A stretch of DNA of 64,000 bases from positions 1-64,000 of the forward strand of contig JANNWS010000075.1 in NCBI GenBank assembly GCA_031408575.1, read 5' to 3'. The stretch comes from Aliitabrizicola sp031408575. GTDB taxonomy: Bacteria > Pseudomonadota > Alphaproteobacteria > Rhodobacterales > Rhodobacteraceae. The notes beneath the pieces are model-generated. The model did not search any database, had not been told where the DNA came from, and saw only the letters and a list, made by a program, of their open reading frames with translations. Both the position numbers and the translations under genes were made by a program. The stretch's first letter is position 1. Every line of letters starts with the position of its first letter. Below, piece after piece: positions 41,310 through 49,895 of this stretch.

Positions 41310-42152
41310 ATGCACATCGCCCCCCACGACAACTTCAACCTTCCGATCATCGGTGCCGATCACCCGCTGGTGCCGCTGGTCTATTTCAACATCGTTAAGC
41401 TGACGCGGGGGGAAAGCTTTACCTCGCATGTGCCGGGGTATGAAACCTGCATCGTCCCGGCCACCGGCACGATCGACGTGGAGACGGCGGGCGAAGCCTT
41501 TGCCGCCATCGGCCAGCGCCGCCTGAATGTCTGGGACGCCGAGCCTGAGGGTGTCTATGTGCCGTCAGGCGCGCCTGCGGTGATACGTTGCCAGTCGGAC
41601 AGCGCCGAAGTGTTCGTCGCGGGCGCACGTCATGACACGGTCCTGCCGCCCTTTGCCATTCGCGCCGCCGACATCGACCTGGTGCAATACGGGTCGGATG
41701 ACACAAAGACGCATCGCAAGATCAAGCACATCCTTGGCACCAGGTATCACGGCAGGGTCGGCCGGTTGCTGGTGTCAGAACTTTATACCGTAGGCGCGGG
41801 CGGCTGGTCCGGCTTTCCCAGCCACAAACACGATACCGACCGTCTGCCGTTGGAAACCCGTCACGACGAGGCGTATAATTTTCGCTTCAATCCGCCGCAT
41901 GGTTCGGGCCTTCAGATGCTGCAACGGCAGGACGGGCAGGCGGGCGATGCCTATCACCTCGTCGATGGCTCGACCGTCGCCATCTACACCGGGTATCATC
42001 CGTGTTGCGTGCTGCCGGGCTATGAGATGTACTATTTCACCGTCCTTGGCGGCCTCAGCCAGCGGTCGCTGGTGCAATATTTCCAGCCCAGCCATGCCGA
42101 CCAGATCGAAACCATTCCGGGGATCAAGGATATGATCGCCAAGTTCAAATGA
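41310..42152 (+). CDS. iolB: 5-deoxy-glucuronate isomerase
   Basis: A 280-residue cupin-type enzyme of myo-inositol breakdown, converting 5-deoxy-D-glucuronate to the 2-deoxy-5-keto-gluconate form used by IolC. Recognisable segments are YFNIVKLTRGESFTSHVPGY, RRLNVWDAEPEGVYVPSGAP and the metal-site region GFPSHKHDTDRLPLETRHDE, followed by YNFRFNPPHGSGLQMLQR and DGSTVAIYTGYHPCCVLPGY. This is a clear IolB signature and the best single proof that the cluster concerns inositol. ATG 41310 follows GAGAGGCCCC. It is coupled to the next gene by an ATGA overlap. Confidence 0.92.
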   Translation: MHIAPHDNFNLPIIGADHPLVPLVYFNIVKLTRGESFTSHVPGYETCIVPATGTIDVETAGEAFAAIGQRRLNVWDAEPEGVYVPSGAPAVIRCQSDSAEVFVAGARHDTVLPPFAIRAADIDLVQYGSDDTKTHRKIKHILGTRYHGRVGRLLVSELYTVGAGGWSGFPSHKHDTDRLPLETRHDEAYNFRFNPPHGSGLQMLQRQDGQAGDAYHLVDGSTVAIYTGYHPCCVLPGYEMYYFTVLGGLSQRSLVQYFQPSHADQIETIPGIKDMIAKFK

Positions 42153-42979
42153 CCCGCGCAACACTGGCTCAGGTGCTGCAACCCTGCCTGACGGACGGCA
42201 CGGCGGTGGCAGGCCTTGTCGTGCTGGGGTGGGAGGATGCAACCGCCTATGTGCGGGCCGCCGAGGCCGAAGGCCGCCCGGTGATCCTGCAGGCTGGCCC
42301 CAATTGCTGCGCACATACGCCGCTTCCCATTCTGGCGGCGATGTTCCGCGTCTTGGCCGAAGGCGCATCGGTGCCGGTCGTGGCGCATCTGGACCACGGC
42401 GAGAATGCCGAGGTTTGCAAGGTTGCCATCGACTGCGGCTTTACCTCGGTCATGTATGACGGATCGGCGCTGCCGCTGGACGAGAATATCGCCCGCACCG
42501 CCCGGATTGTCGAGATTGCCCATAGCGCCGGTGTGTCGGTCGAGGCGGAATTGGGGTTTGTCGGCTATAGCGGCGGGGCGGCATCGCGCGGCACTGTCGC
42601 GCAAGAGGTGCCGCGGTTTCTGGCGCAAACCGGGATTGACGCGCTGGCGGTATCGGTTGGAAACAGCCATCTGATGACCACGCCCGGTGCCGGGATCGAC
42701 AGGGATCATCTGCGCGCGATCGAGGCGGCGGCACCCGGTCTGGCCCTTGTGCTGCACGGCGGATCGGGGATCGCACCCGCGCTGCGCCGCGCCTTGGCGC
42801 GTGATACGGCGGTCTGCAAGTTCAATATCGGCACCGACCTGCGGGTCGCGTTCGGCAAGGCACTGGCCGACGCGGTTCACCGGGTTCCGGGACGGTTCGA
42901 CCGCAACGAGATTTTGTCCGAAACGATCCCGCCGATGATCCTGGCCGCCCGCGCCGCCATCGCGTCAGTGTCGGGTTAA
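42149..42979 (+). CDS. Class II aldolase, IolJ-like
   Basis: A 276-residue Zn-dependent class II aldolase of the fructose-bisphosphate/tagatose-bisphosphate family. Metal ligands lie in VVAHLDHGENAEVC, VSVEAELGFVGY and LVLHGGSGIAP, followed by VCKFNIGTDLRVAFG. In the iol pathway IolJ splits 6-phospho-5-dehydro-2-deoxygluconate into dihydroxyacetone phosphate and malonate semialdehyde, and the position behind iolB supports that role. iolD and the malonate semialdehyde dehydrogenase gene are not in the window. Confidence 0.85.
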   Translation: MTRATLAQVLQPCLTDGTAVAGLVVLGWEDATAYVRAAEAEGRPVILQAGPNCCAHTPLPILAAMFRVLAEGASVPVVAHLDHGENAEVCKVAIDCGFTSVMYDGSALPLDENIARTARIVEIAHSAGVSVEAELGFVGYSGGAASRGTVAQEVPRFLAQTGIDALAVSVGNSHLMTTPGAGIDRDHLRAIEAAAPGLALVLHGGSGIAPALRRALARDTAVCKFNIGTDLRVAFGKALADAVHRVPGRFDRNEILSETIPPMILAARAAIASVSG

Positions 42980-43202
42980 GCACCGAAAGCCGGATCGCTG
43001 CGCCAGATCGCGGTGGGACCACTGCACGCACACAGCCGGACTTGGCTGGACACGGGCGGACGGTCCGGTATTGTGCCGCGGAGTGTAATGCAAGGCGTGG
43101 TGGATCAATGATGTTCATAGCTGGCTCCGACCGTGACGCCCGCTGCCCAGAGACGGGTTGCGGACCCAAGGCCACCGTCAACGCCACCCGGCGCGTGTCA
43201 CG

Positions 43203-44444
43203 GTGAGCGGCCTGCCCCCACCGGATGAGCCCGATCTTCAGGCGGCTGTCGACCCTGTTCCAGCGAAGGAACCCACACCCGCCGCCCCCATAATATCGCC
43301 GCCGCCCGCACCCGTTGCCGCGCCGCCGCCTCGCGAACCGGCTGGCCCGCCGCCACCCGAACCGGTGCCGGGTGCCACGAAAACCCGCCCGGCGTTGTTG
43401 ATCTATGTGGCGCTTGTCGCGGCACTGGCGCTGTTCCTGATGCTGCTCGTCATGCTCAACCAGCGCACGCCCTACACCTCCGAGGCGGTGCTTGAGGCAC
43501 CGGTGATCGGCATTGCGGCCAATGTTTCGGGTGATATTGTCGAGGTCGGGGTGCGTGACAACCAGCGCGTCATGGCCGGTGATCTGATTTTCCAGATCGA
43601 CCCTTCACTGTTTGAAACCGCGCTGAAAGCGGCGTCGGCGCAGCTAGACTACACCATCCAGCAGCTTGGTGCCGAATCCACCGGCCTTGGTGCCGCCGAG
43701 GCCGCGCTGGTGCAGGCCAACGCTCGCCTTGCCGATGTCGAACAACAATCCATCCGGACCGAGACGCTGTTTAAACGCGGCATCGTGGCGCGCGCCGCAG
43801 TTGATACCGCGCGCGCCAATCTTGCGGCGGCGCAATCTGCCGCACGAGCCGCCGAGGCGCAACTGGCGCAAGCCCGTCAACGCCTTGGGCCGCAGGGAGA
43901 GGATAATCCGCAGGTTCGCACAGCAATGGCGCAGCGGGAAAAGGCGCAGATTGATCTGCTGCACGCGCGGGTGACGGCACCGGTAGACGGGGTCATCACC
44001 AACACCGTGCTGTCGGTCGGTCAGTTCGTCGGAGCAGGCCAGCATGTGGCGACCATCATTGATACCGCAAGCGTCTGGGTTGAAGCGCAGATCCCCGAAA
44101 ATGCGTTGGGCCGGATCAAACCGGGCGATCCGGTGGATATCGTGCTCGATGTGGCGCCGGGACGGATCTTTCAGGGTCGCGTCGACAGTTTCGGATCGGG
44201 CGTCGAACAGGTGATCGCCGCCGGGCTGCAAGGCGATCTGCCAACCCCGGTGAACCGCCGCGTCTGGCTGCGCGATGTGCAGCGGATTCCGGTTCGCATC
44301 GATTTTGTTGCGCTGGACCCGGATATCGCGATCCGCGCAGGGGCGCGGGCCAGCATCACGATCTACACCGCCGATGCCGGGTTCGTGGCGTCCGTGGCGC
44401 GCGCCTGGATGTGGACCGTCGCCTATGCCCGCTTTGCGTTCTGA
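43203..44444 (+). CDS. HlyD/AaeA-type membrane fusion protein with proline-rich N-terminus
   Basis: A 413-residue periplasmic adaptor. The first 65 residues are cytoplasmic and strikingly proline-rich (SPPPAPVAAPPPREPAGPPP), followed by a membrane anchor (LLIYVALVAALALFLMLLVM). The adaptor core begins VLEAPVIGIAANVSGDIVEV, with the barrel-sandwich half-motif VGVRDNQRVMAGDLIFQIDP, a coiled-coil hairpin rich in Ala/Gln (about 170-275), the second half HARVTAPVDGVITNTVLSVG and a beta-barrel ending GARASITIYT. A GTG at 43203 is the likely start. It overlaps the next, FUSC-like, gene, so the two form a small efflux pair for aromatic acids or similar anions. Confidence 0.82.
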   Translation: MSGLPPPDEPDLQAAVDPVPAKEPTPAAPIISPPPAPVAAPPPREPAGPPPPEPVPGATKTRPALLIYVALVAALALFLMLLVMLNQRTPYTSEAVLEAPVIGIAANVSGDIVEVGVRDNQRVMAGDLIFQIDPSLFETALKAASAQLDYTIQQLGAESTGLGAAEAALVQANARLADVEQQSIRTETLFKRGIVARAAVDTARANLAAAQSAARAAEAQLAQARQRLGPQGEDNPQVRTAMAQREKAQIDLLHARVTAPVDGVITNTVLSVGQFVGAGQHVATIIDTASVWVEAQIPENALGRIKPGDPVDIVLDVAPGRIFQGRVDSFGSGVEQVIAAGLQGDLPTPVNRRVWLRDVQRIPVRIDFVALDPDIAIRAGARASITIYTADAGFVASVARAWMWTVAYARFAF

Positions 44445-45432
44445 CCCGCCGGTTCATGTGCTTGCGTTGCGCGTGACGCTGGCCTTTGCGGCGGCGCTGA
44501 CGATTGCCGAAGGATATGACCTTGAGTTCAGCTTTGTGGCTGCCCTGATCGCGGCCACTTTGTCTGTCGGCCCCGCGCTGTCGCCGCTGTCGCTTGTGAT
44601 CTTGCCGGCAATTGCCTGGGCGCTTGTGACGGTGGTGGTCATTTTGGTCGAAGCGTTCGCGGGTGGCTTGCCGCTGTTTTATTTGCTGGTGACGGTTGGC
44701 AGTCTTTGGGCGGGCTTTGTGCTTTCCGCACGCAGCGACAAGCTGAACGTGATCGGTCTGATGGTTCTGGTGTTGTCCTGCATCATCCCGCTGCGGATTC
44801 TGGCCTACCCCGAGGCGACCGGCCTGGTTGTCGATGACCTGATGTGGAATGTGCTGGTTGGTGTTGCAGTCACCTTTGGCATCGGTCTGATCCTGCGCGG
44901 TCCGTCCGAACCCGTCACCCCACCCCCCCGGTTCGAGGTGCTGCCCCCCTTGGTGGCGGCACTGGTGCTGACGCTGGGGGCGTATCTGGTCTGGATATTT
45001 GAACCGCCAGCGCCCGGTGCGGTGCTGATCGGCATGATCATCACCCTGCGCGCCGATGTGAATCCCGGTATTGCCGTTGCGCGCGACCGTATTGTGGGCG
45101 CGTTTGTGGGTGGCTGTCTGGCCGTGGTCGCCGCCACTGTCATGGGGCTGGCCCCGGTCTTGCCGACCCTGTTCCTTGTGCTGATGGTATTGGCGTGGCC
45201 ATTGGCACTGCGCGCGGTGCAGATCGGGCCATGGCAGGGGGCTGCGATAAAGTCGCTGTATGCGCTAGCCATTCTGACCGGTGAAGGCTTTTCCCCGCTG
45301 TTCGAGAACACCGGGGAACGGTTGGGCATCCGCATCATCGGCGTGTTTATCGGCCTGTTGTTCGCCACCGCTGCCATCGTGCTGCTGGGGCGACGCAAGA
45401 AGGGTGTCAGTAACAGCGCCATAGAGACCTGA
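44425..45432 (+). CDS. FUSC/DUF2955-type inner-membrane efflux protein
   Basis: A 335-residue polytopic membrane protein with about ten hydrophobic spans, for example VTLAFAAALTIAEGYDLEF, SLVILPAIAWALVTVVVILV, LMWNVLVGVAVTFGIGLILR and GVFIGLLFATAAIVLLG. The repeated pattern ADVNPGIAVARDRIVGAFVG is typical of the FUSC (AaeB-like) superfamily, which extrudes aromatic carboxylates and similar compounds with an adaptor protein. It overlaps the adaptor gene by 20 bases. A possible hairpin follows the stop (CCGGTC at 45433, GACCGG at 45442), without a T-run. Confidence 0.8.
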   Translation: MPALRSDPPVHVLALRVTLAFAAALTIAEGYDLEFSFVAALIAATLSVGPALSPLSLVILPAIAWALVTVVVILVEAFAGGLPLFYLLVTVGSLWAGFVLSARSDKLNVIGLMVLVLSCIIPLRILAYPEATGLVVDDLMWNVLVGVAVTFGIGLILRGPSEPVTPPPRFEVLPPLVAALVLTLGAYLVWIFEPPAPGAVLIGMIITLRADVNPGIAVARDRIVGAFVGGCLAVVAATVMGLAPVLPTLFLVLMVLAWPLALRAVQIGPWQGAAIKSLYALAILTGEGFSPLFENTGERLGIRIIGVFIGLLFATAAIVLLGRRKKGVSNSAIET

Positions 45433-45503
45433 CCGGTCGGCGACCGGGGTTGGCGCAGATCGTCCGCCACCGCCGACAAAGCGTTCATGCCACACGAATC
45501 AGA

Positions 45504-46259
45504 CTACGAAACACGTCGCAGCAGATAGATGTCCATGATCCATCCATGTGCGGCCCGCGCGGCCGTGCGGGCCGCCAGAATGCGCGGGCCAACGTCGGCC
45601 AGCGGCCCGGCAAGGGTGATCTGCTGTGGCATCCCCACATAGGCCGCCCAGTAGATCGTCACGCCCTCTGGCACCAGCGCCCCGAACGCACCTCCCGCAT
45701 CCAGCATCACCACGACGGTATCCGCGCCGTCCGGCCAGCCCCGCTCACGCAGCCTGCGCCCGGTGGTGATCACCACCTCGCCCCCCAGCGTGTTGAGCGG
45801 GATCGCATGAGCCGCTGTCAGCAATTGCAGGCTGGTCAGGCCTGGTACCACCTCGATCGTCAGCCTGCCCGTTGTGGCCTTCAGCCGCTCTGCGATGCGC
45901 AGACTGGAATCATAAAGCGACGGGTCGCCCCAGACCAGCAGGGCCACATGCCCGCCCTTGGGCAGATGCTGTGCAATCAACCCGCCCCATGTCGCTGCAA
46001 TGGCGTTGTGCCAGCCGTTCACCCCGTCCAGATAGTCAGGTGTCGTGGCATCCCGGACGGGAAGATCGAACTCGACCAACCGCACGGCGCGGGTCAGGTG
46101 CGTGTCGCAGACGGTGCGGCGCAGGTCGGCCAGATCGGCCTTGTCCGCCCCCTTGCGCGGGATCAGGATCAGGTCGGCCGCGTTCAGCGCCCGGATTGCC
46201 TGAACTGTCAGATGATCGGGATCTCCGGTGCCGATCCCGATCAGGGTCAACGCCAGCAT
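45504..46259 (-). CDS. cobF: Precorrin-6A synthase (deacetylating)
   Basis: A 251-residue SAM-dependent methyltransferase of the aerobic cobalamin pathway; CobF methylates C-1 of precorrin-5 and removes the acetyl group. Family features are the N-terminal LTLIGIGTGDPDHLTVQA, LILIPRKGADKADLADLR, VALLVWGDPSLYDSSLRIAE and VVPGLTSLQLLTAA. ATG 46259 is used; a TTG two codons upstream is less likely. It is the last gene behind the riboswitch-controlled cbtB-cbtA pair. Confidence 0.93.
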   Translation of the reverse strand: MLALTLIGIGTGDPDHLTVQAIRALNAADLILIPRKGADKADLADLRRTVCDTHLTRAVRLVEFDLPVRDATTPDYLDGVNGWHNAIAATWGGLIAQHLPKGGHVALLVWGDPSLYDSSLRIAERLKATTGRLTIEVVPGLTSLQLLTAAHAIPLNTLGGEVVITTGRRLRERGWPDGADTVVVMLDAGGAFGALVPEGVTIYWAAYVGMPQQITLAGPLADVGPRILAARTAARAAHGWIMDIYLLRRVS

Positions 46260-46343
46260 CGGCAACGCCTGGGCGGAAGCCCCGTCGGCTTCACAGTCCC
46301 ACCATCGCGAGTTGCCACGATGATGCCGCGCCGCGAGGCTGCC

Positions 46344-47087
46344 TCAGGTCGCCCGTTCATTCCAAAACCGCGCAGCCAGCCAGCCCAGTGTCGCCCAGGC
46401 AATCAAACCGACGCCCAGTGCGCGCGTGGCAAAGGACGCCGCAACCTCGGGTGGGGCAACGCCGGTGAACACCTCAAGATGCGGCGCGCCGATCAAGTGC
46501 GGAGCGGCCAGCAGCACAGCGGCTGCACCATATGCCAGAACACCACGTCCATAGCCGATCAGCGCCAGCGCGCCTGCGGTAGAGATCGCCGTTCCGACCC
46601 ACCACAACTGGCGCGCGGTCACATCTGCGGCAATCGTACCGGGCAATTCAGGGGCAAGCCCCATCGCCGGCATAAGCTGAAACGCGGCAAATCCGGCGAT
46701 GCCCCAGAACAATCCGTCGCGTGCCGTAACGGGCTTGCCGAAATGCTCGGCCAGCGAGAAACCGGCGACCAGCAGCATCCCGTATCCGGCATAAACCAGC
46801 GCCGTGAACAACACGGTCAGGCCGTTTCGTTTGAAGTCGCTGCTGTCGCCGGCTGCGGGAACGCCATGCTCGTGTGCTTCGGTTGATGCGTGGGCATGGG
46901 GCTCGATCGCAGTGGGAGCATCGGCACTTTCGGCGGCGGCAACGCCGGCAAAGTGTTGCGCTGCACCCGTCTCATATTCTTCGCCCAGCAGAATGTAGTT
47001 CTGAACAAATGCAAAATGCAGAAAAGCCGCCAGCAATCCGGCAGCAACCCCAGCGAACACAGCGCTGGCCAACATGCGTTGGATCAT
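46344..47087 (-). CDS. cbtA: CbtA-type cobalt transporter subunit
   Basis: A 247-residue integral membrane protein with about five spans, starting MIQRMLASAVFAGVAAGLLA and later LTVLFTALVYAGYGMLLVAG and FWGIAGFAAFQLMPAMG. After the first span is a histidine-rich loop (EPHAHASTEAHEHG) that suits metal capture. CbtA and the small CbtB are a B12-regulated cobalt uptake pair found in alphaproteobacteria. ATG 47087 follows GGAG. CbtB precedes it directly, and a cobalamin riboswitch stands before both. Confidence 0.9.
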   Translation of the reverse strand: MIQRMLASAVFAGVAAGLLAAFLHFAFVQNYILLGEEYETGAAQHFAGVAAAESADAPTAIEPHAHASTEAHEHGVPAAGDSSDFKRNGLTVLFTALVYAGYGMLLVAGFSLAEHFGKPVTARDGLFWGIAGFAAFQLMPAMGLAPELPGTIAADVTARQLWWVGTAISTAGALALIGYGRGVLAYGAAAVLLAAPHLIGAPHLEVFTGVAPPEVAASFATRALGVGLIAWATLGWLAARFWNERAT

Positions 47088-47109
47088 GATCCACTCCAGT
47101 CTGAATTGG

Positions 47110-47283
47110 TCAGTGGCAGGGAAAGCCGGTCGCGTGGCGCACGTCATGCGCCGCGTCGTGCAGCGTCTCCGACTGTGCAAAGCCTGACGCAAAGATCACC
47201 GTGCCGCCAAGAACCGCAACAAACAGAGCTGTCAGCAAAGCTGAACCCGTTCGTGTGGTGGATTTTGTAGAGGTCGCGTTCAT
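47110..47283 (-). CDS. cbtB: CbtB-type small cobalt transporter subunit
   Basis: A 57-residue membrane peptide. One transmembrane helix (ALLTALFVAVLGGTVIFASG) is followed by a His-rich C-terminus (LHDAAHDVRHATGFPCH) that matches the CbtB family. It starts at ATG 47283, right after the cobalamin riboswitch, and is followed by cbtA with a 22-base gap. Confidence 0.9.
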   Translation of the reverse strand: MNATSTKSTTRTGSALLTALFVAVLGGTVIFASGFAQSETLHDAAHDVRHATGFPCH

Positions 47284-47326
47284 GCCATTCTCCTTGCCGT
47301 CACACCCGACGGCGGTTCCACGTCTG

Positions 47327-47515
47327 TCGCAGGGCCGGTCTCCTGACTCGCGGGTCGCTACGCACCTTCCGCCTTCCCAGCCCAAACCGGACCAGTGGCA
47401 ATTAGGAAGGACGCTCGCCGCATACAGTCGCGGGGGCGGTTGGGGCTTGCGGCAGCGTGCCGTTCCCCATTCCCGTTTCAGTCCGATTACCTTTCGATGA
47501 CCGGACACCATGCCC
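47327..47515 (-). promoter_or_regulatory. Cobalamin riboswitch upstream of cbtB-cbtA-cobF
   Basis: On the minus strand the conserved elements occur in order: a 5' AAACGGGAA segment, CCCGCGACTGTATGCGG, GCCACTGG, CTGGGAAGGC and the 3' B12 box GAGTCAGGAGACCGGCC. Together these define the adenosylcobalamin-type riboswitch. Its end lies about 45 bases before the cbtB start, so translation or transcription of the cobalt transporter would fall when B12 is plentiful. Outer limits are approximate. Confidence 0.9.
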
Positions 47516-47557
47516 TTACCTTGTGATCCGTCGGGGCAGGGGGGGTCAAGCGGTTTC

Positions 47558-47875
47558 TCAGCCGGGAATGCGCGCAATCGCCTTGTTGCGCAATTGCCCC
47601 AGAACCCGCGCGTCAGCAAAGGAGCCGTCCGGTGATTCTGCGTAAAGACGCAGGAAAACAAGAAGATCCGGCAAGTCTGCTTCGGTCAGGTCACCGAACA
47701 GGTAGGCTGTTTTTCCCGCCTCGCGTACCGAAAGCGTCGAAGCGCGAGCGCATCCCGACATGCAGTCTGTGAATGCAATTGTTGCGCCCTTCGCGTTTGC
47801 CGGTAGGCCCGCCTGCAAGCGGGCGGCAAACCTGCCCGTTCCCAGCACGCAAGTGGTGCAAAGTGTGACCTTCAT
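47558..47875 (-). CDS. DUF1636 family metal-binding protein (last gene of the cob operon)
   Basis: A 105-residue protein with cysteines placed as in thioredoxin-fold [2Fe-2S] ferredoxins: CTTCVLG near the N-terminus and DCMSGCAR in the middle. It ends RNKAIARIPG, closely similar to the C-terminus (RKNCIARIPPLEG) of the second DUF1636 protein at 60524. It overlaps cobA (ATGA), so it is the final gene of the main cob operon. Its function is unknown; context suggests metal or electron delivery in cobalamin synthesis. Confidence 0.8.
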   Translation of the reverse strand: MKVTLCTTCVLGTGRFAARLQAGLPANAKGATIAFTDCMSGCARASTLSVREAGKTAYLFGDLTEADLPDLLVFLRLYAESPDGSFADARVLGQLRNKAIARIPG

Positions 47876-48585
47876 GCCAGTGGCCCGTAGATGATCAACG
47901 CAGGGGCCGGCGACGCATCATCCGACAGACGCGCCGCAAGACCTGTCACGGTATCGCGGGTCAGGATTTCGTCCGGGTGGCTGACATTCTCTGCCAGCAG
48001 GCAAGGCGTGTCGGACGGCAGGCCATGGGCAACAAGTTGTGCGACGAGCGCGGAAAATGTGCGCTTGGGCATGAACACCACTGTCGTCGCCAGCGGGTCG
48101 GCCAAAGCGGCCAGGTTCAGGTCTTCGGGCAGCGCGCCTGCCACATCGTGACCGGTCACGAATTGCAACCGGCGTGCGGTCAGGCGGCGCGTCAGCGGAA
48201 TCATCGCGGCGGCAGCGGCGGCGGTGGCCGATGTCACGCCGGGGATCACCTCGAACGGGATGCCCGCTGTGCGCAGGGCGATGATTTCTTCTTCCAGCCG
48301 ACCGAAGATGGCCGGATCGCCGGATTTCAACCGCACCACTTTCGCGCCTGTCGCGGCATAGTCCACCAGCAGCCGGCTGACATGATCCTGCTTGGGTGAA
48401 GGGCGGCCCGCGCGCTTGCCGACGGCCACAAGGTCCGCACCGGGGCGGGCATGTTGCAGGATCGGGCCGGACGACAGATCGTCATAAAGCACCGCATCGG
48501 CGGCCTTCAGCCGGTTGACCGCCTTCAGCGTCAGCAAGTCCGGATCACCCGGCCCGGACCCCACGAATGAGACAAAGCCGGTCAT
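47872..48585 (-). CDS. cobA: Uroporphyrinogen-III C-methyltransferase
   Basis: A 237-residue SAM-dependent enzyme that makes precorrin-2, the branch point to cobalamin and siroheme. Family motifs are VSFVGSGPGDPDLLTLKAVN, VLYDDLSSGPIL, VGKRAGRPSPKQDHVSRLL, VVRLKSGDPAIFGRLEEEI and EVIPGVTSATAAAA. There are no fused siroheme domains. It overlaps cobB upstream and the DUF1636 gene downstream by ATGA. Confidence 0.95.
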   Translation of the reverse strand: MTGFVSFVGSGPGDPDLLTLKAVNRLKAADAVLYDDLSSGPILQHARPGADLVAVGKRAGRPSPKQDHVSRLLVDYAATGAKVVRLKSGDPAIFGRLEEEIIALRTAGIPFEVIPGVTSATAAAAAAMIPLTRRLTARRLQFVTGHDVAGALPEDLNLAALADPLATTVVFMPKRTFSALVAQLVAHGLPSDTPCLLAENVSHPDEILTRDTVTGLAARLSDDASPAPALIIYGPLA

Positions 48586-49895
48586 GCGTCCTCGGCAATC
48601 AGGTGAAAGAAGGTGCCGGTCACATGCCCGCGCAGCGATCCGGTTTCGGCCACCTCGGTGCCTTCAGCGTCGACAACCCGCGCCAAGGGGGCGTCGGGCT
48701 GCTCGAGGATGGTCGAGTAGTGAAACTCATGCCCGCGCAGCCCCGCCCCCACGCCGAACCCCGGAATCGGGGCCAGCAACGCGGCCCGCCGATAGCCCAG
48801 ATGCATGCGCCGCGTCGCATAGCTTGTGACCAGCCCCAGAAGCCCCGCCATCCGGTGCCGGGTGCCGTCCTTGTCGATCAGCCCCTCACCCAGCGCCATG
48901 TAGCCCCCGCATTCGCCATGAACCGGGCGTGTTTGCGCGAAGGCCACAAGGCCATCCCGGAACTGATCTGCGGCGGCAAGGCGACCTGTATGCAGTTCCG
49001 GGTATCCGCCCGGCAACCAGACTAGATCGGCGCTGTCATCGGGGGCTTGGTCGGCAAGGGGTGAAAACGGCAGCACCTCGGCCCCCGCCGCGCGCCAACC
49101 GGCCAAGACATGCGGATAGGCAAAGGAAAACGCCGCATCCTGCGCCAGTGCGATCCGCTGCGCCGGGGGGCGCGGCAAACCCGCAGGCTGACCCCGAACG
49201 GTGCCACCCACCGCTGCGCGGAGCGCCGCCACATCCACATGGGCGCGCAGGAACGCCGCATAGGCCACGATGGCCGCCTCAAGATCAGGATGCTCGGTGG
49301 CCTGCACCAGCCCCAGATGCCGCTCCGGCAGCACCAGATCGCCCCTGCGCGGCAGCGCGCCCAGCACCGTGATGCCTGCGGCCTGCATCCCCAATCCCGC
49401 AAGGCGTTCATGCCGTGCGCTGGCTACGCGGTTCAGGATCACGCCGGCAAAGGGCAGATCGGGGCGGTAGCGCGCGAACCCCAGCGCCACTGCCGCCGCC
49501 GATTGCGCCTGCCCGCCCACGTCGATCACCAGCACCACCGGCCAGCCCATCCGTGCCGCAAGCTCTGCACTTGACCCGGTCCCGGATGCCCCCGGTCGCG
49601 CCACGCCGTCATAAAGCCCCATCGAGCCTTCTGCGACGATCACATCCGCACCCGCCGCCTGCGCCGCAATCGCGTCCAGCAGACTCGCCCCCATCGCCCA
49701 GGTATCCAGATTGAACGACGCCCGCCCGGCGGCGGCGCGATGAAACGCGGGGTCGATATAGTCGGGGCCGCTTTTGAACGGCTGCACCGTCAGCCCGTCC
49801 TCGGTCAGGGCGCGCAACAGCCCCAGCATGACTGTGGTCTTGCCGGTCCCCGAGGCGGGGGCCGAAATCATCAGGCCCGGAGGCAGATCAGTCAT
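48582..49895 (-). CDS. cobB: Hydrogenobyrinic acid a,c-diamide synthase
   Basis: A 437-residue glutamine-dependent amidotransferase. The N-terminal ATP-binding domain has LMISAPASGTGKTTVMLGLL and FKSGPDYIDPAFH; the C-terminal glutaminase domain has LVWLPGGYPELH, the catalytic cysteine in VHGECGGYMALGEG and the histidine in GHEFHYST. CobB amidates the a and c side chains of hydrogenobyrinate. ATG 49895 overlaps the end of cobM; a GTG at 49901 is the alternative. Confidence 0.95.
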   Translation of the reverse strand: MTDLPPGLMISAPASGTGKTTVMLGLLRALTEDGLTVQPFKSGPDYIDPAFHRAAAGRASFNLDTWAMGASLLDAIAAQAAGADVIVAEGSMGLYDGVARPGASGTGSSAELAARMGWPVVLVIDVGGQAQSAAAVALGFARYRPDLPFAGVILNRVASARHERLAGLGMQAAGITVLGALPRRGDLVLPERHLGLVQATEHPDLEAAIVAYAAFLRAHVDVAALRAAVGGTVRGQPAGLPRPPAQRIALAQDAAFSFAYPHVLAGWRAAGAEVLPFSPLADQAPDDSADLVWLPGGYPELHTGRLAAADQFRDGLVAFAQTRPVHGECGGYMALGEGLIDKDGTRHRMAGLLGLVTSYATRRMHLGYRRAALLAPIPGFGVGAGLRGHEFHYSTILEQPDAPLARVVDAEGTEVAETGSLRGHVTGTFFHLIAEDA

